From positions 1 through 25,429 of the forward strand of contig JALEPE010000033.1 of assembly GCA_022766795.1 (NCBI GenBank): a DNA stretch of 25,429 bases, in the 5' to 3' direction. This document shows, one piece after another, positions 8,743 through 16,271 of the stretch (position 1 is the first letter of the stretch; each line of letters begins with the position of its first letter). The stretch comes from Helicobacter sp. Lineage in GTDB: Bacteria; Campylobacterota; Campylobacteria; Campylobacterales; Helicobacteraceae. The notes beneath the pieces were generated by a model, which saw only the letters and a list, made by a program, of their open reading frames with translations, searched no databases and was not told where the DNA came from. The position numbers and the translations under genes are program-made.

Positions 8743-9059
8743 TATTGCACTCCTTATTGGAAATTTTGAGTTGATGTTGTAATATATTTTCTGTCATATT
8801 GTGTCGCTTTAAAAAAATGCAGTATTTTTTATTCTAAATTATAGATTTGCGCCAAAGCGAGTGTAAATGCTCGCGTAAATGCACACCAAGAAAAGCTAAC
8901 TGCTTCATCATTACAAGGCAACGCCGAAACGCACAATCCGCAAGGATTTTTCCCATACTTGCAAATCTATAATTTAGCAGACAGAGGATTGCGCAATACA
9001 ATCTTTTTTTGTGCTAGATTGTGGTAAGATTTTCTAAAAATTTCCTTTAAAGGCTTTTT
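8743..9059. other. Intergenic region between nuclease-like gene and dapF
   Basis: This 317-bp gap holds the ribosome binding site of the minus-strand operon at 8750-8755 and A+T-rich sequence at 8770-8850 that should contain its promoter. It also holds the right 65-bp direct repeat and the leader of dapF. No gene is supported. Confidence 0.6.
8909..8973. repeat. 65-bp flanking direct repeat, right copy
   Basis: Same orientation as 3523-3587, with 4 differences in 65 bases. It lies just upstream of dapF and outside the four-gene operon. Recombination between the copies would remove the whole operon and leave one copy between flaC and dapF. Confidence 0.85.
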
Positions 9060-9797
9060 ATGTTTTTTAGTAAATATTCTGCAAGTGGTAATGATTTTAT
9101 TCTCACGCATACCTTTGGATTCCAAAAACGCGTATGGGATAAACTTGCACAAAAGATTTGCAATCGCCATCTTGGCGTTGGTGCAGATGGTCTGATTGTC
9201 CTAAAGCCACATTTGGAATGCGATTTTGAATGGGAGTTTTATAATTGCGATGGCAGTGTGGCGGAAATGTGTGGTAATGGAAGTCGTGCGGCGGCAATGT
9301 ATGCCTATCATCAAGGAATCGCGGGATTAAAGCAGAGATTTTTAACTCTAGCTGGTGTGATTGAAGCCACGATAGAGGGGGAGCAAGTGGAGAGTGTCCT
9401 AGGGGCGGCAAAAGTGTTGCAAGAGGGGATTTGCGAGTATGGCAGGACTTGGAATCTCCTTGATACAGGTGTGCCTCATCTTGTTTGTGAGGGTGGCGAG
9501 GGGCTAAGCAAGGAGGATTTACGCGCTTTGCGCCATAAATACAATGCGAATGTGAATGTTGCAGAGATTCTGCAAGATAGGGTGATTGCACGCACTTTTG
9601 AACGCGGTGTGGAAGATGAGACTTTGGCGTGTGGCACAGGAATGGCGGCAATGTTCCATTCTCTTTTTTCTTTGGGTAAGATTCCAAACCCTTGCCTTTT
9701 TAATCCCGCAAGTGGCGAGGAAGTGTTTTTAAGGGAGAGTGGCGGAAAGCTATTTTTAAAAGGAAAGGTTAGCAAAATTTGTGATTTTGCAATGTAG
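9060..9797 (+). CDS. dapF: Diaminopimelate epimerase
   Basis: This 245-aa enzyme converts LL- to meso-diaminopimelate for lysine and peptidoglycan synthesis. The two catalytic cysteines are visible: Cys71 in NCDGSVAEMCGNGSR and Cys191 in ETLACGTG. The N-terminal SASGNDF motif is present at residues 7-13. The length is slightly short but normal for epsilonproteobacteria. It is read away from the accessory operon and is followed by a repeat-filled gap. Confidence 0.96.
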   Translation: MFFSKYSASGNDFILTHTFGFQKRVWDKLAQKICNRHLGVGADGLIVLKPHLECDFEWEFYNCDGSVAEMCGNGSRAAAMYAYHQGIAGLKQRFLTLAGVIEATIEGEQVESVLGAAKVLQEGICEYGRTWNLLDTGVPHLVCEGGEGLSKEDLRALRHKYNANVNVAEILQDRVIARTFERGVEDETLACGTGMAAMFHSLFSLGKIPNPCLFNPASGEEVFLRESGGKLFLKGKVSKICDFAM

Positions 9798-9866
9798 AAT
9801 CTAAACTGCTACGGAATTTTCTTTGTATTAAGATTATGGATTGCTTTGTCATTCGCTTTGCTCATT

Positions 9867-9907
9867 TCTCGCAATGACGGAGAGCTAACCACCTTGTCAT
9901 TGCGAGA
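9867..9907. repeat. Inverted repeat formed by two back-to-back palindromic repeat units
   Basis: TCTCGCAATGAC at 9867-9878 and its exact reverse complement at 9896-9907 face each other across 17 bases. They are the arms of two neighbouring copies of the dispersed repeat in opposite orientation. Beyond dapF this could fold and help end transcription. Confidence 0.75.
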
Positions 9908-9934
9908 TTCTGCGTTAGCGGAATCGTGGCAATC
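9897..9934 (+). repeat. Palindromic dispersed repeat unit, copy 1
   Basis: TCATTGCGA, then a self-complementary core at 9906-9925 (GATTCTGC...GCGGAATC, one G-U pair), then GTGGCAATC. A decayed copy in the opposite orientation lies at about 9994-10020. Confidence 0.8.
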
Positions 9935-10107
9935 TATAATAATGCAAAAAATAGATTCAGCAATGGAATCTTTTAAGGTGTGATTCTTGACTATGAATTG
10001 CCACGAAGTCCTGCGATTTCTCACAACGGCGCGGTAACAGAATTGTTAGTATGTAATTCTATATCAAAGTCTAAAATCGTTTCATTGCTTAATGGATTAG
10101 TAAAACC

Positions 10108-10139
10108 TTGAAAAATCAAAAAAAAAAAAACGATATAAT
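10108..10139 (+). promoter_or_regulatory. Promoter with 13-A tract in the spacer
   Basis: TTGAAA at 10108-10113 and a perfect TATAAT at 10134-10139 flank a 20-base spacer that contains 13 A's (10118-10130). Twenty is longer than the optimal 17, so slippage of the A run would change promoter strength. A ribosome binding site (AAGGA) and ATG at 10185 follow 45 bases downstream. Confidence 0.65.
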
Positions 10140-10184
10140 ACCAATCTAATTTATCAGTCAAAATAATCATAATAAGGAAATTGT

Positions 10185-11675
10185 ATGGCAAATTTAAAGA
10201 AGAAAGATAAGCAGCCTTGGATTGTTGCAGGAAGAACTGATGGATTTGGAGCAAGAATGTGTGCTTTACTTAATGCGATGGCACTTTCAAAAATGCTAGA
10301 TGTTGCGTTTAAATTTTCTTGGGTGGCACCAGAAAATGCACCTTTTATGAAGGAGAATAATAAAAATTTAGAAAATAATCAAGTGTTAATCCCCTATGCT
10401 AATTTACCTCTAAAAGAGGAATTATTTAGCCCAAATTTCTTAGAACAATATTGCGTAGATGATGGCTATATTGGCAATATAGAGCAGATTCCTTCTTATT
10501 TTAAACCTGATACGCTTGAGCGGTATAAGCAGGAGCCATTTCCCCTAGAGTTTGGTTGGTATAGTGATGGAATAATGCTAGAGTATGCGGATATGGATTC
10601 TGACAAATATCGTCAAATTTTAGCAGATTGTTGGACAGAAATTGGGTTTGCAAAAAACATTCAAGAAGTTATTAAGCTTGCTAAAAAGAGTGTTAAGGCA
10701 ATTAAGGGGGATTTTGTCGCAATACATATCCGCTCCGGAGATATTGTTTATAGCGATTCTTGGGCTCCTGTGGTTTGTCAAAAGACGGCTTTTAGCGTGT
10801 ATCTAGCAGTGCATATTGCTAGATTGGAAATACAAAAAGGAAATCACATTGTCCTTTTTAGTGATGATTTATCGGCAAGTGCAACGATTAAAAATATTTT
10901 AACTGCGGATTCTGAAAAAAATAATATTCAAATACATTGTATTGATGATTTTTTTGCGCGTAATGATTATTTGGGTTATGAGCAAAGCATTTTTGAAATT
11001 GTGTTTATGGCGCAAGCTAAAAAGATTTGCAATGGCGGTTCTTCTGGTTTTTCTGGATTGGCTATGCGGATTGGCAATATTAGGGAACATTCTTCTCCTG
11101 ATGATTATTTTAGCGTGCAAGAACAAGCAGAGATAATAGAAAGTTCTATACATTTATACGATTTTCACCCCGCACATAAGGCTTTTGCGTATATGAAATT
11201 GTTTTTATTGGGGTTAGAATTGGGTAGAGATTTAGAGTATTTAAAGCTTTGTGCGCAGGGTGCTTATCAGCATTATGCGACAAATTTTTACGCGCTTTTG
11301 TATTTGGGTGTGTTGTTAAAAAGTGGAGATTATATTGGGGCAAATGCTTTAGCTGAAAATGTGTATCACCGCGATAATGCAGGATTTTTTGTAAAGTTTT
11401 TAGAAGGCAAGTCCTATGGGAATCTTTTTGGTGATATTCCAACTTTGTGTTGCCGTGTTTTTGATGTGGAAAATTGCCCTTATTTAGCGTATTTTGCACT
11501 TAAAATGGGAGTATATGTGATGCAGCTTAGTGAGCAGCAGAGGGCTATGATTCCAAATTATACATTGTATTGGTGGTATGTCAATGATTATACGCGTATT
11601 GCTAATTTTCTCCTTAAGGCATACGAAATGAGTGCGGGGGGGGGCATTATTTGCCGATATTTGCCCTTATCTTAA
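10185..11675 (+). CDS. Fucosyltransferase-like glycosyltransferase with helical C-terminal region
   Basis: This 496-aa protein has the layout of GDP-fucose-dependent transferases of the NodZ/FUT8/GT11 type. GRTDGFGARMCALLNAMAL at residues 16-34 resembles their N-terminal donor or acceptor loop. HIRSGD at 181-186 carries the conserved His-x-Arg, and GGSSGFSGLAMRIG at 284-297 resembles the Ser-rich motif III. Residues about 325-480 are helical and possibly TPR-like. Fucose-nucleotide genes on the opposite strand support a fucosyltransferase role, though the exact family is uncertain. A 9-G tract at the 3' end ends the frame 14 codons later. With 8 G's it would be fused to the FkbM methyltransferase as one 742-aa protein. 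Confidence 0.7.
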   Translation: MANLKKKDKQPWIVAGRTDGFGARMCALLNAMALSKMLDVAFKFSWVAPENAPFMKENNKNLENNQVLIPYANLPLKEELFSPNFLEQYCVDDGYIGNIEQIPSYFKPDTLERYKQEPFPLEFGWYSDGIMLEYADMDSDKYRQILADCWTEIGFAKNIQEVIKLAKKSVKAIKGDFVAIHIRSGDIVYSDSWAPVVCQKTAFSVYLAVHIARLEIQKGNHIVLFSDDLSASATIKNILTADSEKNNIQIHCIDDFFARNDYLGYEQSIFEIVFMAQAKKICNGGSSGFSGLAMRIGNIREHSSPDDYFSVQEQAEIIESSIHLYDFHPAHKAFAYMKLFLLGLELGRDLEYLKLCAQGAYQHYATNFYALLYLGVLLKSGDYIGANALAENVYHRDNAGFFVKFLEGKSYGNLFGDIPTLCCRVFDVENCPYLAYFALKMGVYVMQLSEQQRAMIPNYTLYWWYVNDYTRIANFLLKAYEMSAGGGIICRYLPLS

Positions 11676-12414
11676 ACGTATTGAAATCTCCATTGTCGGC
11701 AATGCAATTCAAAGCTATTCAACGAAAATCTCTCTTTTAGAATATCAAATGAGTATTAATGGCAAATCTTATAGTCAATACGGACAGGATTTGTTTGTTA
11801 AAAACTATTTTTTAAGACGTCCTAAAAAAGCGCAATATTATTTTGTGGATATTGGCGCAAATGATGGGATTACGCTTAGTAATACCTATATGTTAGAACA
11901 TAGTTTGGATCAAAATTGGAGCGGACTATTAATTGAGGCGGATAGTGCAGTGTTTGCTAGATTGTTACAGAATCGCAATAGTAATAAGAACACCAAATAC
12001 AATGTCGCGCTATGCAACACAGATGGAATCGTAGAATTTATGCAGATTGACGGACCTATTCAAATGTTGAGTGGAATCGTTAGCGAATATGACTCGCGTC
12101 ATGTGGAACGCATCAAGGCTGAAATTGCGCATTCTGGCGGGAGTTATAAGATTGTCAAAATGCAAGGGGCGAAATTTACCACGATTTTGAAAAATCACCC
12201 TACAATCCATACGATTGATTATTTATCCATTGATGTTGAGGGTGGTGAGATGAAAATTTTAGAATCCATTGATTTTTCTAGTATTAAAGTAACTTTGCTT
12301 GGGATTGAGGATAATTATCCTGATAACTCTGGAATCGGTGAGTATTTAATGCAAAATGGATTTAGAGAGATAGCGCGTATGGGTTGTGATAGATTCTTTG
12401 AAAGAGACATTTAA
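11632..12414 (+). CDS. FkbM-family methyltransferase (probable C-terminal domain of a phase-variable fusion)
   Basis: This open frame of 260 codons holds an FkbM-type SAM-dependent methyltransferase, a family often found in glycan loci modifying sugars. SQYGQDLFV at 48-56 is the usual start of the domain. The SAM-binding loop is FVDIGANDG (71-79), and LSIDVEGGEMKIL at 198-210 is the characteristic second motif. There is no convincing independent start: the GTG at 11632 lies inside the preceding gene next to the G tract, and the ATG at 11749 lacks a good ribosome binding site. The domain is therefore probably made mainly as a fusion when the tract has 8 G's, which is inference. Confidence 0.82.
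   Translation: MRGGALFADICPYLKRIEISIVGNAIQSYSTKISLLEYQMSINGKSYSQYGQDLFVKNYFLRRPKKAQYYFVDIGANDGITLSNTYMLEHSLDQNWSGLLIEADSAVFARLLQNRNSNKNTKYNVALCNTDGIVEFMQIDGPIQMLSGIVSEYDSRHVERIKAEIAHSGGSYKIVKMQGAKFTTILKNHPTIHTIDYLSIDVEGGEMKILESIDFSSIKVTLLGIEDNYPDNSGIGEYLMQNGFREIARMGCDRFFERDI
11636..11644 (+). repeat. G9 tract joining the glycosyltransferase and FkbM frames
   Basis: Nine G's lie between the two frames. With 9 the first protein ends at 11675. With 8 (or 11) the two read as one open frame. Confidence 0.88.
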
Positions 12415-12427
12415 ATTAGGAGAAAAA

Positions 12428-12928
12428 ATGGAAATAAAGGTAATGTCAGATTTAGAGATAGAGGCAGATAGGGAAAAATATATTGCTTCAAATAAAGATC
12501 CGAAGACGCTACTAATATGGATAATATTTCTAGCAATAGTATTGAATCTTTATCCGCATTGTGCAGTATAGAGCATTTTGGGTTGGGTCGCTATGGAGAT
12601 CCAATTAATCCAAGCGCGTGGGAAGAGGCATTAAAGTCGTTTAGCAGAGTAATTATGCGGGGGGGGGCTTTATTTGAGCGTTCCTGTAGGGAGAATGAAT
12701 AAAGTCTGCTTTAATGCACACAGGGTATATCATCCGGACACAATCATACAAACCTTAGTTCCTGAGGGGTTTGAGATTTTAGAATTTAGCTATATTTATG
12801 GGTTTGATACAGCGGTTTGTTTAAAAAATATAGAGGGCAAGATATATATTAATCAAAACAATCTCAATCAAATTCCGGAATATCAAAATTGGGGATTAAC
12901 AGGATTGTTTGAATTTAGAAAATTATAG
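12428..12928 (+). pseudogene. Decayed DUF268 methyltransferase-like gene with G9 tract
   Basis: A good ribosome binding site (AGGAG) and ATG at 12428 open a frame of about 25 plausible residues. The DUF268 core then appears in another frame from about 12500: SIESLSALCSIEHFGLGRYGD, the family signature. DUF268 proteins normally have a further 60-100 residues before this signature, so an internal deletion with frameshift is likely. A 9-G tract at 12659-12667 breaks the frame again. With 8 G's the core continues as RGGLYLSVPVGR...FNAHRVY to the stop at 12928. The gene follows FkbM by 13 bases. It is read as a remnant, though the C-terminal part could still be switchable. Confidence 0.72.
12659..12667 (+). 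repeat. G9 tract in the DUF268 remnant
   Basis: Nine G's. Eight would restore the DUF268 frame (RGGLYLSVPVG); nine gives a stop at 12700-12702. Confidence 0.85.
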
Positions 12929-13975
12929 TCATCTTTGCACATAGGATTCATAAACCTTTCTTATTCCTTCGCGTAGGGAAGTTTTTGGATTCCACCCTAG
13001 AGTGGAGAGCTTTGATATATCTGTGCGTTTTAGCATAGTGCCATCGGGTTTTTGTGTATTAAACTTAAACTCCCCCTCAAAACCGACAATGTCTTTGATT
13101 AAAAGCGCAAGTTCTTTAATGGAAATATCCTCTCCTGTGCCAATATTAATATGGGTGTTACGGATTTGTGTGGAATCCTTTGCGCATAAATCTTTAAAAT
13201 CAAGATTTTGCATTATAAACACACACGCATTTGCCATATCATCAGCGTATAAAAATTCCCTTCTAGGATTCCCACTACCCCAAATTTCCACGCAATTAGG
13301 TTGGATTCCAAAGCGGTGGAGATAATTTTTAGCTTCCTCAAAATTTTGCATTTTTAAATCTTGCAAGATCGCATCTTGCTTATTTTGATGATAAAGTTTA
13401 GCAAGATGTATTTTTCTAAGTAGCGCAGGCAAAACGTGGGAATTTTCTAAATCAAAATTATCATTGATTCCATAAAGGTTTGTTGGCATTACAGAAATAA
13501 AGTTTGTCCCATATTGGAGATTATAAGATTCGCACATCTTTAACCCTGCAATTTTAGCAATCGCATAAGGTTCATTTGTGTATTCAAGTGTGTTGGTGAG
13601 GAGATATTCCTCTTTAATGGGTTGCAGAGCGTCTTTAGGATAGATACAAGTAGAACCTAAAAAGAGTAGTTTTTTAACGCCATAAACATAAGAATTGTGG
13701 ATAATATTGTTTTGAATTTGTAAATTTTGGTAGATGAAATCAGCCCTGTAAGTGTTATTTGCTAGAATCCCTCCGACTTTTGCCGCAGCTAAAATTACAT
13801 ATTCTGGCTTTTCTGTGGCAAAAAACTTCAACACGGCTTCTGCATTAATTAAATCTAGCTCCTTATGGGTTTTATAGATTAAATTTGTGTATCCTTGAGA
13901 TTCTAATTGTCTTTTAATGGCGCTCCCTACAAGCCCCTTATGTCCCGCGATATAAATTTTGGAGTTCTTATGCAC
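12929..13975 (-). CDS. fcl: GDP-L-fucose synthase
   Basis: This 348-aa SDR epimerase/reductase converts GDP-4-keto-6-deoxy-D-mannose to GDP-L-fucose with NADPH. The Rossmann loop is GHKGLVGSA (11-19), the catalytic set is Ser108, Tyr137 and Lys141, and SVMPTNLYG and SHVLPALLRKIH are typical of Fcl/WcaG. The start is GTG at 13975. It is the last gene of the long operon, 71 bases after colD. Its TGA directly abuts the stop of the plus-strand DUF268 remnant, with no gap for a terminator. Confidence 0.94.
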   Translation of the reverse strand: MHKNSKIYIAGHKGLVGSAIKRQLESQGYTNLIYKTHKELDLINAEAVLKFFATEKPEYVILAAAKVGGILANNTYRADFIYQNLQIQNNIIHNSYVYGVKKLLFLGSTCIYPKDALQPIKEEYLLTNTLEYTNEPYAIAKIAGLKMCESYNLQYGTNFISVMPTNLYGINDNFDLENSHVLPALLRKIHLAKLYHQNKQDAILQDLKMQNFEEAKNYLHRFGIQPNCVEIWGSGNPRREFLYADDMANACVFIMQNLDFKDLCAKDSTQIRNTHINIGTGEDISIKELALLIKDIVGFEGEFKFNTQKPDGTMLKRTDISKLSTLGWNPKTSLREGIRKVYESYVQR

Positions 13976-14046
13976 AACGAACTCCTTGTGTGGAATCTAG
14001 GGCGAAGCTTGTATGGTTTGTTATGCAAGGCGTTAGGAATGTAAGG

Positions 14047-15225
14047 CTACTTAGTTTGCCCCCCCCCCCCAATAATATTAGCTAAATGCAAAATTTGAGA
14101 TTCTATATTGATTTGATGATTCCCTACAAAAAAGCCATTTTTGTGTAAGATTTTTGTATTTTTCAATTCACCAAAAATCGTATAATCAAAATATTTCATC
14201 ACTTCATTTTGCGTGAAATCTCCCGACACAATCGGGCGGTATTCAATTTTGTTTTCCTCTAGCTTTTGGATAATCTCTTTTCTTGTGAGTTTAGAATCTG
14301 GCTTGATAATTAAAGAGAATCCAAACCAAGAACTAGAACCTATTTCTTTTTGGATAATAAAATCGGGGTGGTTTGCAAAATGCTTTTGAAAGATTTTTGC
14401 ATTTTCTCTGCGATTCCTTAGAAATTCGGGAAGTTTTTTAAGCTGCTCTATCCCTATTGCCCCGCTCATTTCCACTGGACGCACATTATATCCGGGTAAA
14501 ACAAAGCGAAAGGACTCACTAAACCAATCCTCACTTTTAGGTGCAACTAGATTCTCTTTGGGTAAATTTCTTGTCCAGCCGTGCGCTCGTAGGCACAGCA
14601 AAATATGATAAAGCTCCTCATCATCGGTTATAACAAATCCACCCTCCATTGTTGCCATATGGTGAGAATAAAAGGTTGAGAATGTCCCCATAATACCGAA
14701 TGTACCTGCTTGTTTGCCCTCAAATTCTGCTCCCATAGACTCGCAATTATCCTCCAAAAGAATGATATTTTTGCCTTTAATCAGTTGATGAATGGTGCTA
14801 AAATCATTAGGATTTCCTAGCAGATTCACACACATTATCATTTTTGTCTTTTCACTGATTGCCTCTTTTAAAGCCTCTAAATCATAGTTTAGGGTGTGCA
14901 AATCAATATCCACAAATTTTAACTTCAACCCATATTGATAAAGCGGATAATAAGTCGTACTCCACGAAACCGCAGGGACGATGACTTCATCGCCTCTTTG
15001 AAGTTTGGGATTCTTAGTGTAAAACAATGCTGCGGTGGCAATGAGATTTGCCGTAGAACCCGAGCTTGTCATTACCGCATATTTTGAGCCTACAAATTTT
15101 GCAAAATCTCTTTCAAATTCTGCTACTTTCTTGCCCATCGTGTAAATATCACTCTTGATAACCGCCGTAATTGCTTGTAATTCTTTCTCGTCCCAAGTTG
15201 AGGACGCTAAGGGATAGTTTTGCAT
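14047..15225 (-). CDS. colD: ColD-type GDP-4-keto-6-deoxy-mannose 3-dehydratase
   Basis: This 392-aa protein belongs to the DegT/DnrJ aminotransferase fold, but the PLP-binding lysine is replaced by histidine in TFSTFYSHHMATMEGG (His188). That change, at this exact position, defines ColD, which removes the C3 hydroxyl of GDP-4-keto-6-deoxy-mannose using PLP and glutamate. LEDNCESMGA (157-166) and RAHGWTRNLP are also typical. Gmd in the same operon would supply the substrate. The CDP-sugar E1 family also has the His, but no CDP-sugar genes are present. The last codons contain a G12 tract, so slippage would change the tail. The start is ATG with AAGGAAT upstream. Confidence 0.87.
   Translation of the reverse strand: MQNYPLASSTWDEKELQAITAVIKSDIYTMGKKVAEFERDFAKFVGSKYAVMTSSGSTANLIATAALFYTKNPKLQRGDEVIVPAVSWSTTYYPLYQYGLKLKFVDIDLHTLNYDLEALKEAISEKTKMIMCVNLLGNPNDFSTIHQLIKGKNIILLEDNCESMGAEFEGKQAGTFGIMGTFSTFYSHHMATMEGGFVITDDEELYHILLCLRAHGWTRNLPKENLVAPKSEDWFSESFRFVLPGYNVRPVEMSGAIGIEQLKKLPEFLRNRRENAKIFQKHFANHPDFIIQKEIGSSSWFGFSLIIKPDSKLTRKEIIQKLEENKIEYRPIVSGDFTQNEVMKYFDYTIFGELKNTKILHKNGFFVGNHQINIESQILHLANIIGGGGQTK
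14059..14070 (-). repeat. G12 tract at the 3' end of colD
   Basis: Twelve C's on the plus strand encode Gly-Gly-Gly-Gly, four codons before the stop. With 11 G's the frame extends about 29 codons and ends in TAA overlapping the GTG start of fcl. With 13 it stops within three codons. Confidence 0.88.
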
Positions 15226-15260
15226 TTCATTCCTTATTGTTTTTATAAATAGAATTCTAC

Positions 15261-16271
15261 CTAAAATTTACTTATTTTTAAGATTTTTTGGTGTTGTATT
15301 GTTTTTAAGATTCCAACTTTAAGTGGGACAAAATTGTCTTTAGAAAATTCATTTAAATATTTTTCAATACTAATTGCCACATTCATCGGAGTACCTTTGA
15401 CGACAGATTGATTACCTTCGTTTGGCGTATTCATTCCGCCCACAATGTTTAAAATAAGAGTAGCAATTTCTGCAATGCTCACAATATCCTTTCCTGCAAT
15501 ATTGTATAAATGCGATGTTCCATTAAGAAAACAATTTAAAAGCATTTCTATAATGTCTGTGATAAATCCCATTTGCCTCTTCGCTTGACCTCTATCTAAC
15601 ATCGTAATAGAACCCTTTTGAAGTGCTTGACGGATAAATTCGCCTAAAAACCTTTGGTCATCTTCTTTAATTCCCGGACCATAGCTCATAGAAAGTCTAG
15701 CAATCGTAATTTCTAAACCTTTATCAAGATAAACCGAGGAGATAGATTCTGCCAAACGTTTGGATTCTGCATATAATGCACGATGGGAAAAGGGATTTAA
15801 ATTTCCATTATAAGATTCTTTTGCCGAAGTTCCAAGCGGAATTTCTCCATACACTTCCGAAGAACTTAAAAAGAGAACTTTTGCCTTATTTTTCAAAGAC
15901 AATTCAAGAAGCTTCAGATAAGTAAGAGTGTTAAGTTGAATAAGTGAGCTTGGATTGTTGGTTATTTTTAGAGGTTGTCCATAGGTTGCGGCGTGAATTA
16001 AATAATCAAACTTTAGTGTCAAATCTGTTTGATTCAAATCCCCATTTAGCATTTCAACCTCTGGAATCCAAGAAACAGGCAAAGAAAAGCTGTGTCCAAT
16101 CAATCTAAGATTCAAGTCTAAAGAATGATTAATCCAAAACAAATAATTTAAAAGATTGCTTCCGACTAACCCATTTGCACCAGTAATAAGAATCGTTTTA
16201 TTCCTTAATTTTTCAAGGTTTTTAACTTCAAGGATTTGATATTCTTGCTCTAAAAGTTCAAACAACTTCAT
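15261..16271 (-). CDS. NAD-dependent sugar epimerase/reductase (SDR)
   Basis: This 336-aa extended SDR acts on nucleotide sugars. The cofactor loop is GANGLVG (31-37), the catalytic Tyr167-x3-Lys171 is in YAESK, and SSSEVYG (136-142) supplies the Ser/Thr. It resembles UDP-glucuronate decarboxylase and dTDP-glucose dehydratase relatives, but the substrate cannot be read from sequence. Its start overlaps the stop of the transketolase C-half (ATGA). Between that gene and colD, it could reduce a keto group on a branched or dideoxy sugar, which is inference. Confidence 0.82.
   Translation of the reverse strand: MKLFELLEQEYQILEVKNLEKLRNKTILITGANGLVGSNLLNYLFWINHSLDLNLRLIGHSFSLPVSWIPEVEMLNGDLNQTDLTLKFDYLIHAATYGQPLKITNNPSSLIQLNTLTYLKLLELSLKNKAKVLFLSSSEVYGEIPLGTSAKESYNGNLNPFSHRALYAESKRLAESISSVYLDKGLEITIARLSMSYGPGIKEDDQRFLGEFIRQALQKGSITMLDRGQAKRQMGFITDIIEMLLNCFLNGTSHLYNIAGKDIVSIAEIATLILNIVGGMNTPNEGNQSVVKGTPMNVAISIEKYLNEFSKDNFVPLKVGILKTIQHQKILKISKF

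Larger units (their letters stand above)
9798..10184. other. Repeat-rich intergenic region and leader of the fucosyltransferase-like gene
   Basis: The gap of 387 bp holds two or three copies of a palindromic repeat with TCATTGCGA and GTGGCAATC arms (about 9840-10020). The poly-A promoter and the ribosome binding site of the next gene follow. No protein gene is supported. Confidence 0.7.

Noticed and set aside
8967..9170. 67-codon minus-strand frame upstream of and across the dapF start
   Set aside because: It overlaps dapF and one repeat copy, with no ribosome binding site or family resemblance.
9103..9687. 194-codon open frame on the minus strand
   Set aside because: It lies wholly inside dapF on the other strand. 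Its His/Pro/Ser-rich composition is that of an antisense shadow.
10021..10254. 77-codon minus-strand frame with hydrophobic residues
   Set aside because: It overlaps the poly-A promoter and the start of the fucosyltransferase-like gene; the hydrophobic run (Phe/Leu) is the complement of the A tract region.
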